This document shows, piece by piece, positions 1-8,538 of a stretch of DNA of 64,000 bases. The translations under genes were made by a program, and so were the position numbers. This stretch comes from Pseudoxanthomonas sp. SE1. Its GTDB lineage: Bacteria; Pseudomonadota; Gammaproteobacteria; Xanthomonadales; Xanthomonadaceae. The DNA is taken from NCBI RefSeq assembly GCF_029542205.1, contig NZ_CP113783.1, positions 62,001-126,000 on the forward strand. Direction: 5' to 3'. Below the pieces are notes generated by a model, which was given only the letters and a program-made list of their open reading frames with translations, did not search any database and was not told the origin of the DNA. Within the stretch, counting starts at the first letter, position 1, and every line of letters begins with the position of its first letter.

Positions 1-1559
1 GCCTGCTCGGCCTGCTCGACGGTGAGCGCAGGCTCACCAACTACCTGCAGACGGCCGAAATGCTGCAGGAAGCCGACGCGCGTACGCTCGGCCTGCCAGG
101 CCTCGTCGACTGGCTGGCCGCTGCCATCGCCGATGCCGGCACCGGCGCCGATGACGACGCGCAGCTGCTGCGGCTGGAATCCGACGCGCACCGCGTGCAG
201 GTGGTGACGCTGCACAAGAGCAAGGGCCTGGAGTACCCGCTGGTGTTCCTGCCGTATGCCGGCATCGGCGGAAAGGCGCCCGATCCCGGCCAGCGCGTGG
301 TCGTCACCGACGCGGACGGCCGCGTGCTGCACTGGAGGCTGCAGGACGAAGTCTCCGGTTGGAGCGCGGCCAGGGCGCAATGGAGCGAGGCGCAGCGCGC
401 CGAAGACGCGCGCCTGCTGTACGTCGGCCTGACCCGCGCCTGCCACGCGCTGTGGCTGGCAACGGGCGCCTTCTACCAGCACGCGCAGTCGCCGCTGTGG
501 GCGATGGTGCGCGATGCCGACGCCCTGCTGGCGCACGACCCGGGCATCCGCATCGATCCCGCGGCGCCGCCCGCCGAACTGCCGTGGTTGCCGCCCGTGG
601 CCGAGGGCGCGGTGCCGCCCGCCCGCATCGCCCGGCGTTCCATCGCGCCCGATTGGTGGGTCTACAGCTTCACTCAGCTTGCGCATGCCGATGCGGGCCA
701 CGCCGTCGATGCCGCCTCCACCGAGGCCGATGGCGCGGCCGCGGACGAACCGGTGCAGCCGCCCGATGACGCAGACGTATCCCCCGACATCACCGCCGAC
801 ACGTACGCCCCGCGCTTCAGCGGCAGCCGTTTCGGCAACGTGCTGCATGCGGCGCTCGAAGACGCCCGCTTCAGCGCATGGGCGCAGTGGCAGGCGGGGG
901 ATGCGGCGCCGGAAGGAGAACATGTCGCCCTGCTCGCCGCGCTGCGCAGGGAAGGCTACGCCCAGGACGACCTGGCCGACGGCATCGCCCTGCTCACCTC
1001 GCTGGTCGGGCGCACGCTGACCGTCGCGCTGCCCGAGGGTGGCGCACTGCACGCGCTGGGCGAATACGAGCGGCGTGCCGAAATCGAATTCCACTTCGCC
1101 CTCGCGTCCACCGCCGTACCGGCGTTGCTGGCACTGCTGCACGCACATGGCGTGGTGCGCGCCCGCCAGGGCTTCGGCCTGCGCACGCGGCTGGAAGGGT
1201 TGATGACCGGCAAGATCGACCTGACCTACGTGCGCGACGGGCGCTGGTACGTGCTCGACTACAAGTCGAACCGCCTGCCGCGCTACGACGCGCCCGCACT
1301 GGCCGCCGCGATGGCGCACAGCGAGTACGACCTGCAGGCCCTGGTCTACACCGTCGCACTCCATCGCTGGCTGCGTTTCCGCCTGGGCGACGGCTACGAC
1401 TACGCGCGCGATTTTGGCGGCATCCGCTACGTGTTCTGCCGCGGGCTCGAACCGGCGCGCGATGCGTCGCTCGGTGTGCATGCGCAGCGCTTCGCGCCGG
1501 AACTGGTGCATGCACTCGACGCCCTGTTCGCCGGCCACGGGCGGGAGGCGGCCGCATGA
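1..1559 (+). CDS. recB: RecB, exonuclease V beta subunit (3' part only)
   Basis: Partial gene entering from the left edge; the reading frame is open from base 3 and gives about 518 residues. RecB is the 3'-5' helicase and nuclease subunit of RecBCD, which processes double-strand breaks and degrades foreign linear DNA. Visible here are the late UvrD-type helicase motifs (TLHKSKGLEYP, then LLYVGLTRA) followed by the C-terminal nuclease domain with the GLMTGKIDL and VLDYKSN motifs, which carry the catalytic Asp and the D-Y-K triad. The stop overlaps the recD start in an ATGA, so the two are translationally coupled. The missing part would hold the Walker A motif, and recC would be expected further upstream. 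Confidence 0.95.
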   Translation, partial: LLGLLDGERRLTNYLQTAEMLQEADARTLGLPGLVDWLAAAIADAGTGADDDAQLLRLESDAHRVQVVTLHKSKGLEYPLVFLPYAGIGGKAPDPGQRVVVTDADGRVLHWRLQDEVSGWSAARAQWSEAQRAEDARLLYVGLTRACHALWLATGAFYQHAQSPLWAMVRDADALLAHDPGIRIDPAAPPAELPWLPPVAEGAVPPARIARRSIAPDWWVYSFTQLAHADAGHAVDAASTEADGAAADEPVQPPDDADVSPDITADTYAPRFSGSRFGNVLHAALEDARFSAWAQWQAGDAAPEGEHVALLAALRREGYAQDDLADGIALLTSLVGRTLTVALPEGGALHALGEYERRAEIEFHFALASTAVPALLALLHAHGVVRARQGFGLRTRLEGLMTGKIDLTYVRDGRWYVLDYKSNRLPRYDAPALAAAMAHSEYDLQALVYTVALHRWLRFRLGDGYDYARDFGGIRYVFCRGLEPARDASLGVHAQRFAPELVHALDALFAGHGREAAA

Positions 1560-3433
1560 GCCCGCTCGATGCCCTGTTCCGCAACGGCCACCTGCGCACT
1601 CTGGACCACGCCCTCGCCCAGAGCCTGCGCCGGCTGGATGCGGCCACGCCCGACATCGTGCTCGCCGCCGCCGCGCTGGCGTCGCTCGCCGTCGCCAAGG
1701 GCCACGCCGGACTCTCGCTGCGCGAGCCGCAGGCACTGCTCGACGCCGAAGCCCCCATCGACTGGCCATCCGCCGACGCGTGGCGCGCATGTCTTGCCGC
1801 CTCGCGCTGGGCGGCCACGCCGGGCGATGCCGATGCGGTCGCCGACCCGCACGCGCCGCTGGTGCTGGAACACGACCTGCTCTACCTGCGCCGCTATCGC
1901 GAGTACGAACGCGCGCTCGCGCTCGGCCTGCAACGCCTCGCTGCGCACCCGGTGCCGGCAACCGGCGTCGATGCGCTCGCGCCATTGTTCGCGCAGCTCT
2001 TTCCGCCGGCCGCGCACGATGCCCGCCAGGCGCGTGCCGCCGCGCTCGCGCTGTGCCATGCCCTGCTGCTGGTCACCGGCGGTCCCGGTACCGGCAAGAC
2101 CACCACCACCGCGCGCCTGCTGGTGCTGCTGGCCGCACAGGCGCAACACGCAGGCCGCGCCGCGCCGCGCATCGCCTTGGCCGCGCCTACCGGCCGCGCC
2201 GCCGAGCGCATGGCCGAAAGCGTCCGCCATGCGGTACACACGTTGGCGGCGCAGGGCGTGGACGCCGACCTGCTCGCAACGCTGCCCACCACGGGCACCA
2301 CCCTGCATCGGTTGCTCGGCACGATTCCGGATTCGCCCCGCTTCCGCCATCACGCCGACAATCCCCTGCCATTCGACGTGGTGGTCGTCGACGAAGCTTC
2401 GATGATCGACCTGCCACTGATGGCCAAGCTGGTGGACGCCGTGGCCGATGGCACGCGCCTGGTGCTGCTGGGCGATCCGGACCAGTTGCCGTCGGTGGAA
2501 GCAGGCGACGTGCTCGCCGCCATCCTGAGCGCGGCAGGGGATGGCAACGACATCGACATGCAGGATGCCGGGGCGCTCCGCCCGCTGCTCGGCGATGTTC
2601 CGCGCACTGATCACCATGCCGGCGGGGATCATCGACAGGGCCGCTTCGCCGGCATCCGCGTGCACCTGCAGCGCGGCTGGCGCCAGAGCGAAGCCCTGCA
2701 GCTGGCACCGCTGGCCGCTGCCGTGCGCGAAGGCGATGTCCCCACCACGCTCTCGCTGCTGCGCAGCGACACGCTGGCCGGCGTGCAGTTCCACGAAGAA
2801 CTGGCCGATCCGCTCGACATGCAGCGCGAAGACCTGCTGTCGCACTGGCGCGCGCTGGGTGAAGCCGCCACGCCCACCGACGCACTGGCGCTGTCCGCAC
2901 GCCTGCGCATCCTCACCGCCGTGCGTGAAGGCCCGCAGGGCGCGCGCACGTTGAATACCCGGATCGAGCGACTGCTGGTGGACGGCGGCGCCGGCCTGCA
3001 GCGCGCCGGGCAGGGACACTTCCACGGCCAGCTGGTCATCGTCACCGAGAACAGCTATCGCCACCGTCTGTTCAACGGCGACATCGGGCTGTGCTTCCGC
3101 GATGCGCAAGGCGTGCTGCTGGCCTGGTTCCCGGGCGACACACCCGCGCAGCCGCGCGCGTTCCACCCCGCATCGCTGCCCGCGCACGAGTCCGCATTCG
3201 CCATGACCGTGCACAAGGCGCAGGGCAGCGAATTCGACGCGGTCTGGCTGCTGCTGCCCGCACGCGGCAACCGCGTGCTGTCGCGCGAACTGGTCTACAC
3301 CGGCATCACCCGCGCCCGCCGCGAACTGCACATCGCCGGCAACGAAGCGGTGATCCGCGACGCACTGTCGCGGCATGCGGGCCGGTGGTCGGGGCTGGGG
3401 TGGCGGTTGGCGCGCCCACGCATCGCGTCGTGA
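1556..3433 (+). CDS. recD: RecD, exonuclease V alpha subunit
   Basis: 625-residue 5'-3' helicase subunit of RecBCD. The N-terminal region binds RecB. A Walker A motif GGPGTGKT lies near residue 174, Walker B VVVDEAS about 105 residues later, and the C-terminal UvrD_C_2-type motif TVHKAQGSEFD near residue 550, followed by LVYTGITRAR. I chose the ATG at 1556 because it overlaps the recB stop (ATGA) and gives the usual family length, although the frame stays open further upstream inside recB. A degenerate second copy of the last third of this gene lies at about 4381-4668. Confidence 0.95.
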   Translation: MSPLDALFRNGHLRTLDHALAQSLRRLDAATPDIVLAAAALASLAVAKGHAGLSLREPQALLDAEAPIDWPSADAWRACLAASRWAATPGDADAVADPHAPLVLEHDLLYLRRYREYERALALGLQRLAAHPVPATGVDALAPLFAQLFPPAAHDARQARAAALALCHALLLVTGGPGTGKTTTTARLLVLLAAQAQHAGRAAPRIALAAPTGRAAERMAESVRHAVHTLAAQGVDADLLATLPTTGTTLHRLLGTIPDSPRFRHHADNPLPFDVVVVDEASMIDLPLMAKLVDAVADGTRLVLLGDPDQLPSVEAGDVLAAILSAAGDGNDIDMQDAGALRPLLGDVPRTDHHAGGDHRQGRFAGIRVHLQRGWRQSEALQLAPLAAAVREGDVPTTLSLLRSDTLAGVQFHEELADPLDMQREDLLSHWRALGEAATPTDALALSARLRILTAVREGPQGARTLNTRIERLLVDGGAGLQRAGQGHFHGQLVIVTENSYRHRLFNGDIGLCFRDAQGVLLAWFPGDTPAQPRAFHPASLPAHESAFAMTVHKAQGSEFDAVWLLLPARGNRVLSRELVYTGITRARRELHIAGNEAVIRDALSRHAGRWSGLGWRLARPRIAS

Positions 3434-3618
3434 CACCGCAGTGCCATGCAATCGCATCGCACGCACGTCGCAAAGCATGAACACGGGTTTGCGGTCACGC
3501 CCCCAAGGGCGTATACCTGTCATGGCTGACTGGCAGTCTCCTCCGCCGCCTCCCGCGGGCCGATTTCTCTCCCTCTCGGCTTACCGAACGCGACTGAGCG
3601 CGTGCCGAGGAGGTGCGT

Positions 3619-3891
3619 ATGACGAATCAGCAAGTCCAGGTCTTCATTCTCCATCTGGGGTCGCAACAATCCATCGGTCCCGGCGATCTGCGGGTCATGT
3701 GGGCCACGGCATGCGAGTCGCTGGATATCGCGGTGTCGCGGCGCGAGCTTGGCCACGGCCACAACACCGGTCGCCCGTGCTTCAGTCTGTGGGCGGGCCG
3801 CCAATTCCATCGCGCACCGGCCGAAAGGCGGATGCGCGCCCTGCTTGAAGCGCGTGGTTTCCTGTTCACGCTTACGCATACCGCCCTGTAG
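3619..3891 (+). CDS. Small hypothetical protein (90 aa) in recD-flanked insertion
   Basis: A 90-residue frame with an ATG preceded by a strong Shine-Dalgarno (GAGGAGG, 3607-3613). I do not recognise the family. It is basic, with several His and Arg residues, and has no signal peptide or membrane segment. It is followed after 8 nt by a second small gene that also has a good ribosome site, so the pair is probably co-transcribed. Both lie between intact recD and the decayed recD 3' copy, so they are likely part of an inserted element. A small protein of a filamentous phage-like or other mobile element is one possibility; I cannot show it. Confidence 0.6.
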   Translation: MTNQQVQVFILHLGSQQSIGPGDLRVMWATACESLDIAVSRRELGHGHNTGRPCFSLWAGRQFHRAPAERRMRALLEARGFLFTLTHTAL

Positions 3892-3899
3892 GAGGGTGC

Positions 3900-4244
3900 A
3901 TGGCTTTTGATGTCGGGATCGGCAAGTGCCGGTCGGTATCGTCGGATTCGGTGGAAGTCTGGGTCGACGGTTCCATCGTCCGCCGGCTGGTGCCGGAGAC
4001 CAAGTGGCAGCGTGATGGCATCAGCGTCCTGCATGTGCCGTCGAAGCTGTGCAGTGCCCGCCATCCGTTGACGGTGGGCGAGGAGGTGTTCCTGGACACC
4101 GGCCTGATCAACGCCAACAGCATGGGCAAGCTGGATGTGGCCGGCGGCGGCGAGTTCGCCAAGGCGCGGCTGTCGATGCTGGTGCCCACCATCGACCCCA
4201 CCCCCACGCCCCCCCAGCCCTCGCGCAAGGCGAGCTGGCGCTGA
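3900..4244 (+). CDS. Small hypothetical protein (114 aa) in recD-flanked insertion
   Basis: 114 residues, ATG preceded by GGAGGG at 3890-3897. The first 95 residues look like a compact beta-rich domain (VEVWVDGSIVRR, then EEVFLDTG); the tail is Pro/Thr-rich (PTPTPPQP), as in disordered C-termini of some single-stranded DNA-binding proteins. The size and tail would fit a filamentous-phage gene V-type ssDNA-binding protein, but this is a guess from architecture only. A perfect inverted repeat (GCGCGTGCC, TT, GGCACGCGC; 4254-4273) follows within 10 nt and could end transcription. Confidence 0.6.
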   Translation: MAFDVGIGKCRSVSSDSVEVWVDGSIVRRLVPETKWQRDGISVLHVPSKLCSARHPLTVGEEVFLDTGLINANSMGKLDVAGGGEFAKARLSMLVPTIDPTPTPPQPSRKASWR

Positions 4245-4253
4245 GAAGCTCCC

Positions 4254-4273
4254 GCGCGTGCCTTGGCACGCGC
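4254..4273. other. Perfect inverted repeat after the small gene pair
   Basis: A 9-bp perfect stem with a 2-nt spacer just after the stop of the 114-residue gene. There is no T-run, so it is either a weak terminator or a structural element of the inserted unit. Confidence 0.5.
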
Positions 4274-4346
4274 CGTCAGATGGTGGTTGTGCCCTCCCGA
4301 TGACCGAAGCGGCCCCACGCGGGCCGACGAATGGCGCGTGCCCGGC

Positions 4347-4383
4347 TTCGGGGTTCGCACGCTCAGGCCAACCTATCGCGCTG
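4347..4383 (+). repeat. Half copy of a GGGGTTCGC-type repeat
   Basis: The sequence around GGGGTTCGCACGCTCAGGCC and CCTATCGCGCTG closely matches the right arm of the inverted repeat at 6622-6660. It sits exactly at the left edge of the recD remnant, so it probably marks a recombination junction. Confidence 0.45.
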
Positions 4384-4668
4384 GCGGCATGGTTTCCCGG
4401 TGACGACCCCACCCAGCCTTGCGCCTACCATCCGACGGTGCTATCGGCACACGAGTCGGCGTCCGCCATGACGGTGCACAAGGCACAGGCCTGAATTCGA
4501 CGCGGTCTGGCTGCTGCTGCCCGCTCGCGGCAACCGCTTGCTGTCGCGGGAACTGGCCTACAACGGCATAACCCGCGCGCGGCGGGAGTGGCATATGGTC
4601 GGCAGCGAGGCGGTGATCCGCGAGGCGTTGGCGTGGCTTGTGAGCAGGTGGTTGGGGTGGAGGTTGGG
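4381..4668 (+). pseudogene. recD: Decayed second copy of the recD 3' end
   Basis: This stretch matches the last third of recD (about 3115-3412) along its length: the CATGGTTTCCCGG, GCACACGAGTC, GCCATGACGGTGCACAAGGC, GTCTGGCTGCTGCTGCCC and GGTGATCCGCGA blocks all have counterparts there. It has no start or helicase core, and a frame break lies within CACAAGGCACAGGCCTGAAT, where recD reads CACAAGGCGCAGGGCAGCGA. The copy differs at many third positions, so it is old or came from a related genome. With intact recD it forms a direct repeat enclosing the two small genes at 3619-4244. Confidence 0.85.
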
Positions 4669-4731
4669 ATCGACAAAAACCGTTACTCTGATCACCTGCC
4701 GTGATGATCTGAACAAAGAGAGCGTTGCCTC

Positions 4732-6078
4732 ATGTTGACAGCCATTTCCTTGGAAAACTTCAAGAGTTACCGGCAAGCATGTTTGCGCCTGGCGCCGCTT
4801 ACTGTCTTGATCGGCGCGAATGCTTCGGGAAAAAGTAATGCCATCGAAGGCATGAGGCTTTTATCGTGGCTGGCTCAAGGGCAGAGACTATCGGCAATCC
4901 AATACGCCGTGCAGAGTGGCGATAGAGTAGTTCGCGGAACAATCGAACATCTTTCATTCGAGAAGTGCGACTCTTTCGGCTTGGGGGCTGAGACCGATGA
5001 GGTTGAATGGAATCGCCTTTCAATGACGATTGCTCGACGCACTGATGGGCTGCATATCGTCGCAGAGACACTGACGCACCCGGGAGCGACAGTTCCACTT
5101 TACACGCTAGATCAGCCCTCGCATGACCGTGGCACCGATGCTGGGGTGGCATACAACAACTTCTCCAAGGGCCGCAACAAGCCACGAGTGACCTGCTCCG
5201 ATCAAGCTGCCATCTTCACGCAGCTGACGAGCCCCGCGACATTCGATACCGCACACAAAGCGTCTCGTGATCGAATTCCCCCCGTCATGAAGCGGATGGA
5301 GCAGTGGCTGTCAGCCATGCTCTTCCTAGATCCTGTTCCCGCTCGAATGCGGGAGTATGCATTTCCTTCCGATAGCGTATTGCAAGGCGACGGCAGCAAC
5401 CTGTCTGCTGTTCTATATAACTTGTGGGGTGCAGATCGCGACAAGAAAATAGAGGGCCTACGAGGTTACGAGGATTCATACAGAGCGCAGCGTCAGGCAA
5501 TCTTGTCGTTTATCCAAAGTCTTCCAGAGCAAGATATTTCCGGGATCTCATTCTTGGAGGAACCGAGAGGTGGTGTAATGCTTAAGCTTACGGAGACTTT
5601 TGGTGGGGAAGCTCGAGAGTACGATGCTTCTTTGCTATCCGATGGAACGCTTCGCGTACTTTCTATTGCTGCTGCGATGCTCTCTGCTCCGCAAGGGAGT
5701 CTCGTCGTAATTGAAGAGATTGACAACGGCGTGCATCCAAGTCGAGCACGTCATCTTCTAGCCAATATCAAGAGCATTGCGGAGCAGCGCGGGATCCGTG
5801 TAATGCTGTCCACCCACAATCCTGCGCTACTGGATGCTTTGCCTGATTCAGCGCTGCCGGATGTTCTTTTTTGTTATCGCGATCCGAAGCAAGGAAACAG
5901 CCGGGTGGTGCGACTACAGGACATAGAGGACTATCCCGAGCTGATCGCACAAGACTCGCTTGGCGGGCTAGTTACCAGCGGAACGCTAGAGCGCTTTGTA
6001 AAACAGCCCCAGGCAAAGGATCGACAAGCGCGCGCACTTGAGTGGTTGGAGACTATGAAGGGTGAGATGAAGCAGTGA
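4732..6078 (+). CDS. AAA-family ATPase (AAA_21/OLD-like), partner of a PIN-like nuclease
   Basis: 448 residues. The N-terminal MLTAISLENFKSY is typical of RecF/SMC/OLD-like ABC ATPases, followed by Walker A GANASGKS (residues 28-35). The C-terminal half has an ABC-like signature (LLSDGTLRVLSIA), Walker B with catalytic acids (LVVIEEIDNGVHP) and the H-motif region LSTHNPALL. No TOPRIM domain is visible, unlike OLD nucleases. The stop overlaps the start of the next gene (GTGA), so the two form an operon. Both are clearly less GC-rich than the flanking genes, with atypical codons such as ATA and TTA, which indicates horizontal transfer. ATPase plus nuclease pairs of this kind (for example PARIS or Septu) act in phage defence; that role is inferred here. 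Confidence 0.85.
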   Translation: MLTAISLENFKSYRQACLRLAPLTVLIGANASGKSNAIEGMRLLSWLAQGQRLSAIQYAVQSGDRVVRGTIEHLSFEKCDSFGLGAETDEVEWNRLSMTIARRTDGLHIVAETLTHPGATVPLYTLDQPSHDRGTDAGVAYNNFSKGRNKPRVTCSDQAAIFTQLTSPATFDTAHKASRDRIPPVMKRMEQWLSAMLFLDPVPARMREYAFPSDSVLQGDGSNLSAVLYNLWGADRDKKIEGLRGYEDSYRAQRQAILSFIQSLPEQDISGISFLEEPRGGVMLKLTETFGGEAREYDASLLSDGTLRVLSIAAAMLSAPQGSLVVIEEIDNGVHPSRARHLLANIKSIAEQRGIRVMLSTHNPALLDALPDSALPDVLFCYRDPKQGNSRVVRLQDIEDYPELIAQDSLGGLVTSGTLERFVKQPQAKDRQARALEWLETMKGEMKQ

Positions 6079-6557
6079 GCGCCATTGTCCTTCTCGATAC
6101 CTCGGTATATTTGAATGTCTTAGATGTTCCTGGCTTCAATCAGGAAAGGGACGAGGTGCTTGCTAGTTTCCAGATAGCAATTCTCGAAGAAGATTATTTC
6201 TTGCTACCCTTGGCCGCTGTATGGGAAACAGGAAATCACATCTCGCGACTGTCGGACGCGGGGAGACGGCGCCAGTACGGCAGCATTCTTTTTGATGATG
6301 TGAACAAAGCCTTTAATGGTTACGTGCCATACAAAGCCACACACTTTCCAGAAAGAGTTGAATTCCTAAGCTGGCTAAAGGAATTCCCTAATTACGTTAT
6401 GAGAAATAAGTCGCCCGAGAAAACAACAGAGGGAACAAGCTTGGGTGATCTCTCTATAATCAAAGAGTGGGAGCGAAGCTGTACGTTACATCCAATGACT
6501 CGGGTCCGAATCTGGTCATTGGATGCGGACTTGGCTGGCTATGATCGAAAGATTTAG
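6075..6557 (+). CDS. PIN-like domain protein, nuclease partner of the AAA ATPase
   Basis: 160 residues from a GTG start overlapping the upstream stop. The fold signature of a PIN RNase is visible: LLDTSVYLNVL with Asp8, VWETGN with Glu51, GDLSIIKEW with Asp125 and WSLDADL with Asp150/152, which together form the usual acidic metal-binding set. No antitoxin-like DNA-binding gene is adjacent; instead the partner is a RecF/OLD-like ATPase, so this is not a classic VapBC pair. The likely logic is an ATPase sensor that controls an RNase effector. Low GC content matches its partner and not the neighbours. Confidence 0.7.
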   Translation: MSAIVLLDTSVYLNVLDVPGFNQERDEVLASFQIAILEEDYFLLPLAAVWETGNHISRLSDAGRRRQYGSILFDDVNKAFNGYVPYKATHFPERVEFLSWLKEFPNYVMRNKSPEKTTEGTSLGDLSIIKEWERSCTLHPMTRVRIWSLDADLAGYDRKI

Positions 6558-6573
6558 AAAAGCGCATAGGTTT

Positions 6574-6646
6574 TGAGGGAGCGCAGCGAACCCTAACAAC
6601 GCGTCCATTGAGTTGTCCTGATGTTGGGGTTCGCAGGCTCACCCCA
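6574..6646. repeat. Imperfect inverted repeat of the GGGGTTCGC type
   Basis: A left arm (GGGAGCGCAGCGAACCCTAACA) and a right arm (TGTTGGGGTTCGCAGGCTC) are imperfect reverse complements around a 23-nt spacer. The right arm recurs at 4347-4383. It marks the downstream edge of the less GC-rich ATPase/PIN unit. Confidence 0.5.
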
Positions 6647-6682
6647 CCTATCGCGCTGACACGCCACTGCCTCAGACAGCAG

Positions 6683-6713
6683 AAGGCCCCGCAACGCGGG
6701 GCCTTTCTTTTGC
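6683..6713. terminator. Rho-independent terminator
   Basis: The stem AAGGCCCCGC-AA-GCGGGGCCTTT is followed by TCTTTTG. It separates the plus-strand ATPase/PIN unit from the convergent hydrolase gene and could act in both directions, since A-rich sequence also precedes the stem. Confidence 0.85.
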
Positions 6714-6751
6714 GGCAGTACCACCACGTGGCCGGCGATACCGGACACGCC

Positions 6752-7876
6752 TCACTCCCCGCCAGGCCGTTTCCCCGTGACCGACCACTGCGTCAACGTG
6801 CGGAACGCCTCGCCAATCTGCTCCGGGGAAAACCCGCAATGCCCCTCGCCTGCGTCGGGCAGCGTTAGTGGTGCGATGACGTCCCCGCCCGCGCGTACGA
6901 GGGCCGCATAAAGGGGCTGCAGACGCGGCGCGATGGTCGGGTCACCGGTGTTGTACTGGATCACCAGCGGCTTGCGCACCTGCCCGGTGAGTGCCGGTGC
7001 GGTGGCTGCATAGGCCATCGCCGCCGCATCGCCCGCATGGCGTGGCACCGCTGCATTGAACACCGCGTTGTCGCCGAACCCCGTGTACACCGTGCGCGTG
7101 TTGTCCACCGGCAGCCCACCCGCGCGGCGGCGCATGTCGTTGAATACGAGGGCATGCAGGCTGACGATGCCGGGCACCGCGTCGACAGGTACCTCCATGT
7201 GCTTGGCCAGCAACGCGGCGGCGTCCGGGTTGCCGGGCAACGCGCCGGTCACCGCGTTCATCACGTCCATCTGCCCGAGCTCCGCCGCGGCAGGGCCGGA
7301 CAGCCCACCGTCGGGTACGCCCGTGGCTCCGGGGAAGAACGCGTCGAACGCCACCAGCGTGGTGAACAACTCTTCCGCCAACCGTGCGCCCGGCACGTTG
7401 GCGCCGCACAGCGACAGCGCACCGTCGTACTGCGCCGGCTGCTGTTCAATACTGGCCACCGCGATGCCGCCGCCCATCGAGAAACCCACCAGCCACGTGC
7501 GGCGCGGCGCGCCATGGCGTTCGACGAAGTGCGCGCGCAGGCGCTGCGTATCGTCGATGCCATCGCGCATTGCCCAGCCCTGCGTCGCGAACCCGCTCTG
7601 CGCCACCGCGTATCCCTTCGACAGGAACACCGGCGTGGCCTCGTTGGCCGGCCACGGCGACGCGCGCGGCACGCCGACCGGCTCGAAGCCGTGCACCAGC
7701 ATGACCAGCTCGCCATTCCAGTCGGCGGGAATGTCGATGCGGTACGGTGCGGCGGCCAACGTGCCGGTGTCTTCCACCGGCGCCACCACCGCCGTGGAAG
7801 CATCCGCGGCGTGTGCCGGCGGCAACGCCAGCAGCAACGCGATCGGCAGGCAGGTGAGCAGGCGGTGCAGGCGCAT
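6752..7876 (-). CDS. Secreted alpha/beta hydrolase
   Basis: 374 residues starting at MRLHRLL, with a signal peptide ending near AHAADA. The oxyanion-side motif VHGFEP and the nucleophile elbow GFSMGGG (catalytic Ser) are visible, and a late His in GEGHCGF can complete the triad. The family includes periplasmic esterases and lipases; the substrate is not evident. The frame opens 11 codons earlier, but the signal peptide supports this start. It faces the terminator at 6683. Confidence 0.8.
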   Translation of the reverse strand: MRLHRLLTCLPIALLLALPPAHAADASTAVVAPVEDTGTLAAAPYRIDIPADWNGELVMLVHGFEPVGVPRASPWPANEATPVFLSKGYAVAQSGFATQGWAMRDGIDDTQRLRAHFVERHGAPRRTWLVGFSMGGGIAVASIEQQPAQYDGALSLCGANVPGARLAEELFTTLVAFDAFFPGATGVPDGGLSGPAAAELGQMDVMNAVTGALPGNPDAAALLAKHMEVPVDAVPGIVSLHALVFNDMRRRAGGLPVDNTRTVYTGFGDNAVFNAAVPRHAGDAAAMAYAATAPALTGQVRKPLVIQYNTGDPTIAPRLQPLYAALVRAGGDVIAPLTLPDAGEGHCGFSPEQIGEAFRTLTQWSVTGKRPGGE

Positions 7877-7913
7877 GGCGGAATTCCTTATCAAAGCGAT
7901 GCGGCCCACGCCG

Positions 7914-8462
7914 TCACCACATCAGGTCGTCGGGCACCTGGAACTGCGCGTAGTACGCATCGTCCTCGGAGGTGGCGGCCCCGGTGTCGGTGCCCTGGCC
8001 ATGGTCCAGCACGATCATGCCGGCATCGCGTTCGCGCACCTTGTCGGCGGCCACGCGTGGCAGCAGTTCGTAGCGGTCGTCCAGCTGCACGATCACCAGC
8101 GCGCCGGAAGAGAGCTTCCTGCGCAGGTCGTCGTTGACCAGCACGGTGCGGATGGCACCGTGCACAGTGAAGCGGTATTCGACTTCACCCGTGCGCGGCA
8201 CCTTGCGGTCTTCGATGATCTGCCGCGCCTGTGCACGCAGTTCCGCACTGCGCGCCTGCGCCTTGCGCTCGGCTTCGATGGCGCGGTCGCGTTCGGCTTT
8301 CTCGACGCGCGCCCGTTCCGCATCGCGCTGGATGTCGTTGGGTGTAGCCGGTCCCTTGCCGTGTCGCGCCTTGTTCTGCTCGCGCGCGACCTCGGCCAGT
8401 TTCGACTTCTTGACCAGGCCTGCCTTGAGCAGCTGTTCCTGTAGCGGATTTCCCTTTGCCAT
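7914..8462 (-). CDS. DUF2058 family protein (YaiL-like)
   Basis: 182 residues, starting MAKGNPLQEQLLKAGLV, the characteristic DUF2058 N-terminus. A long charged, Ala/Glu/Arg-rich helical stretch (about residues 30-85) leads into a C-terminal domain ending in acidic residues. The function of this nucleoid-associated or YaiL-type family is not settled. The gene is divergent from the metallopeptidase gene at 8539, with only 76 bp for both promoters. Confidence 0.8.
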   Translation of the reverse strand: MAKGNPLQEQLLKAGLVKKSKLAEVAREQNKARHGKGPATPNDIQRDAERARVEKAERDRAIEAERKAQARSAELRAQARQIIEDRKVPRTGEVEYRFTVHGAIRTVLVNDDLRRKLSSGALVIVQLDDRYELLPRVAADKVRERDAGMIVLDHGQGTDTGAATSEDDAYYAQFQVPDDLMW

Positions 8463-8538
8463 GTCGTGGTGTCGTGCAGGAGGTTTCCGGGCCATCATAC
8501 CCGCCGTCCCCGCCCGCCACCTGCCGTCCTCGCCCACG

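Noticed and set aside
6075..6557. VapC toxin of a VapBC module
   Set aside because: No adjacent antitoxin; the partner is an ATPase, and the protein is longer and more diverged than VapC.
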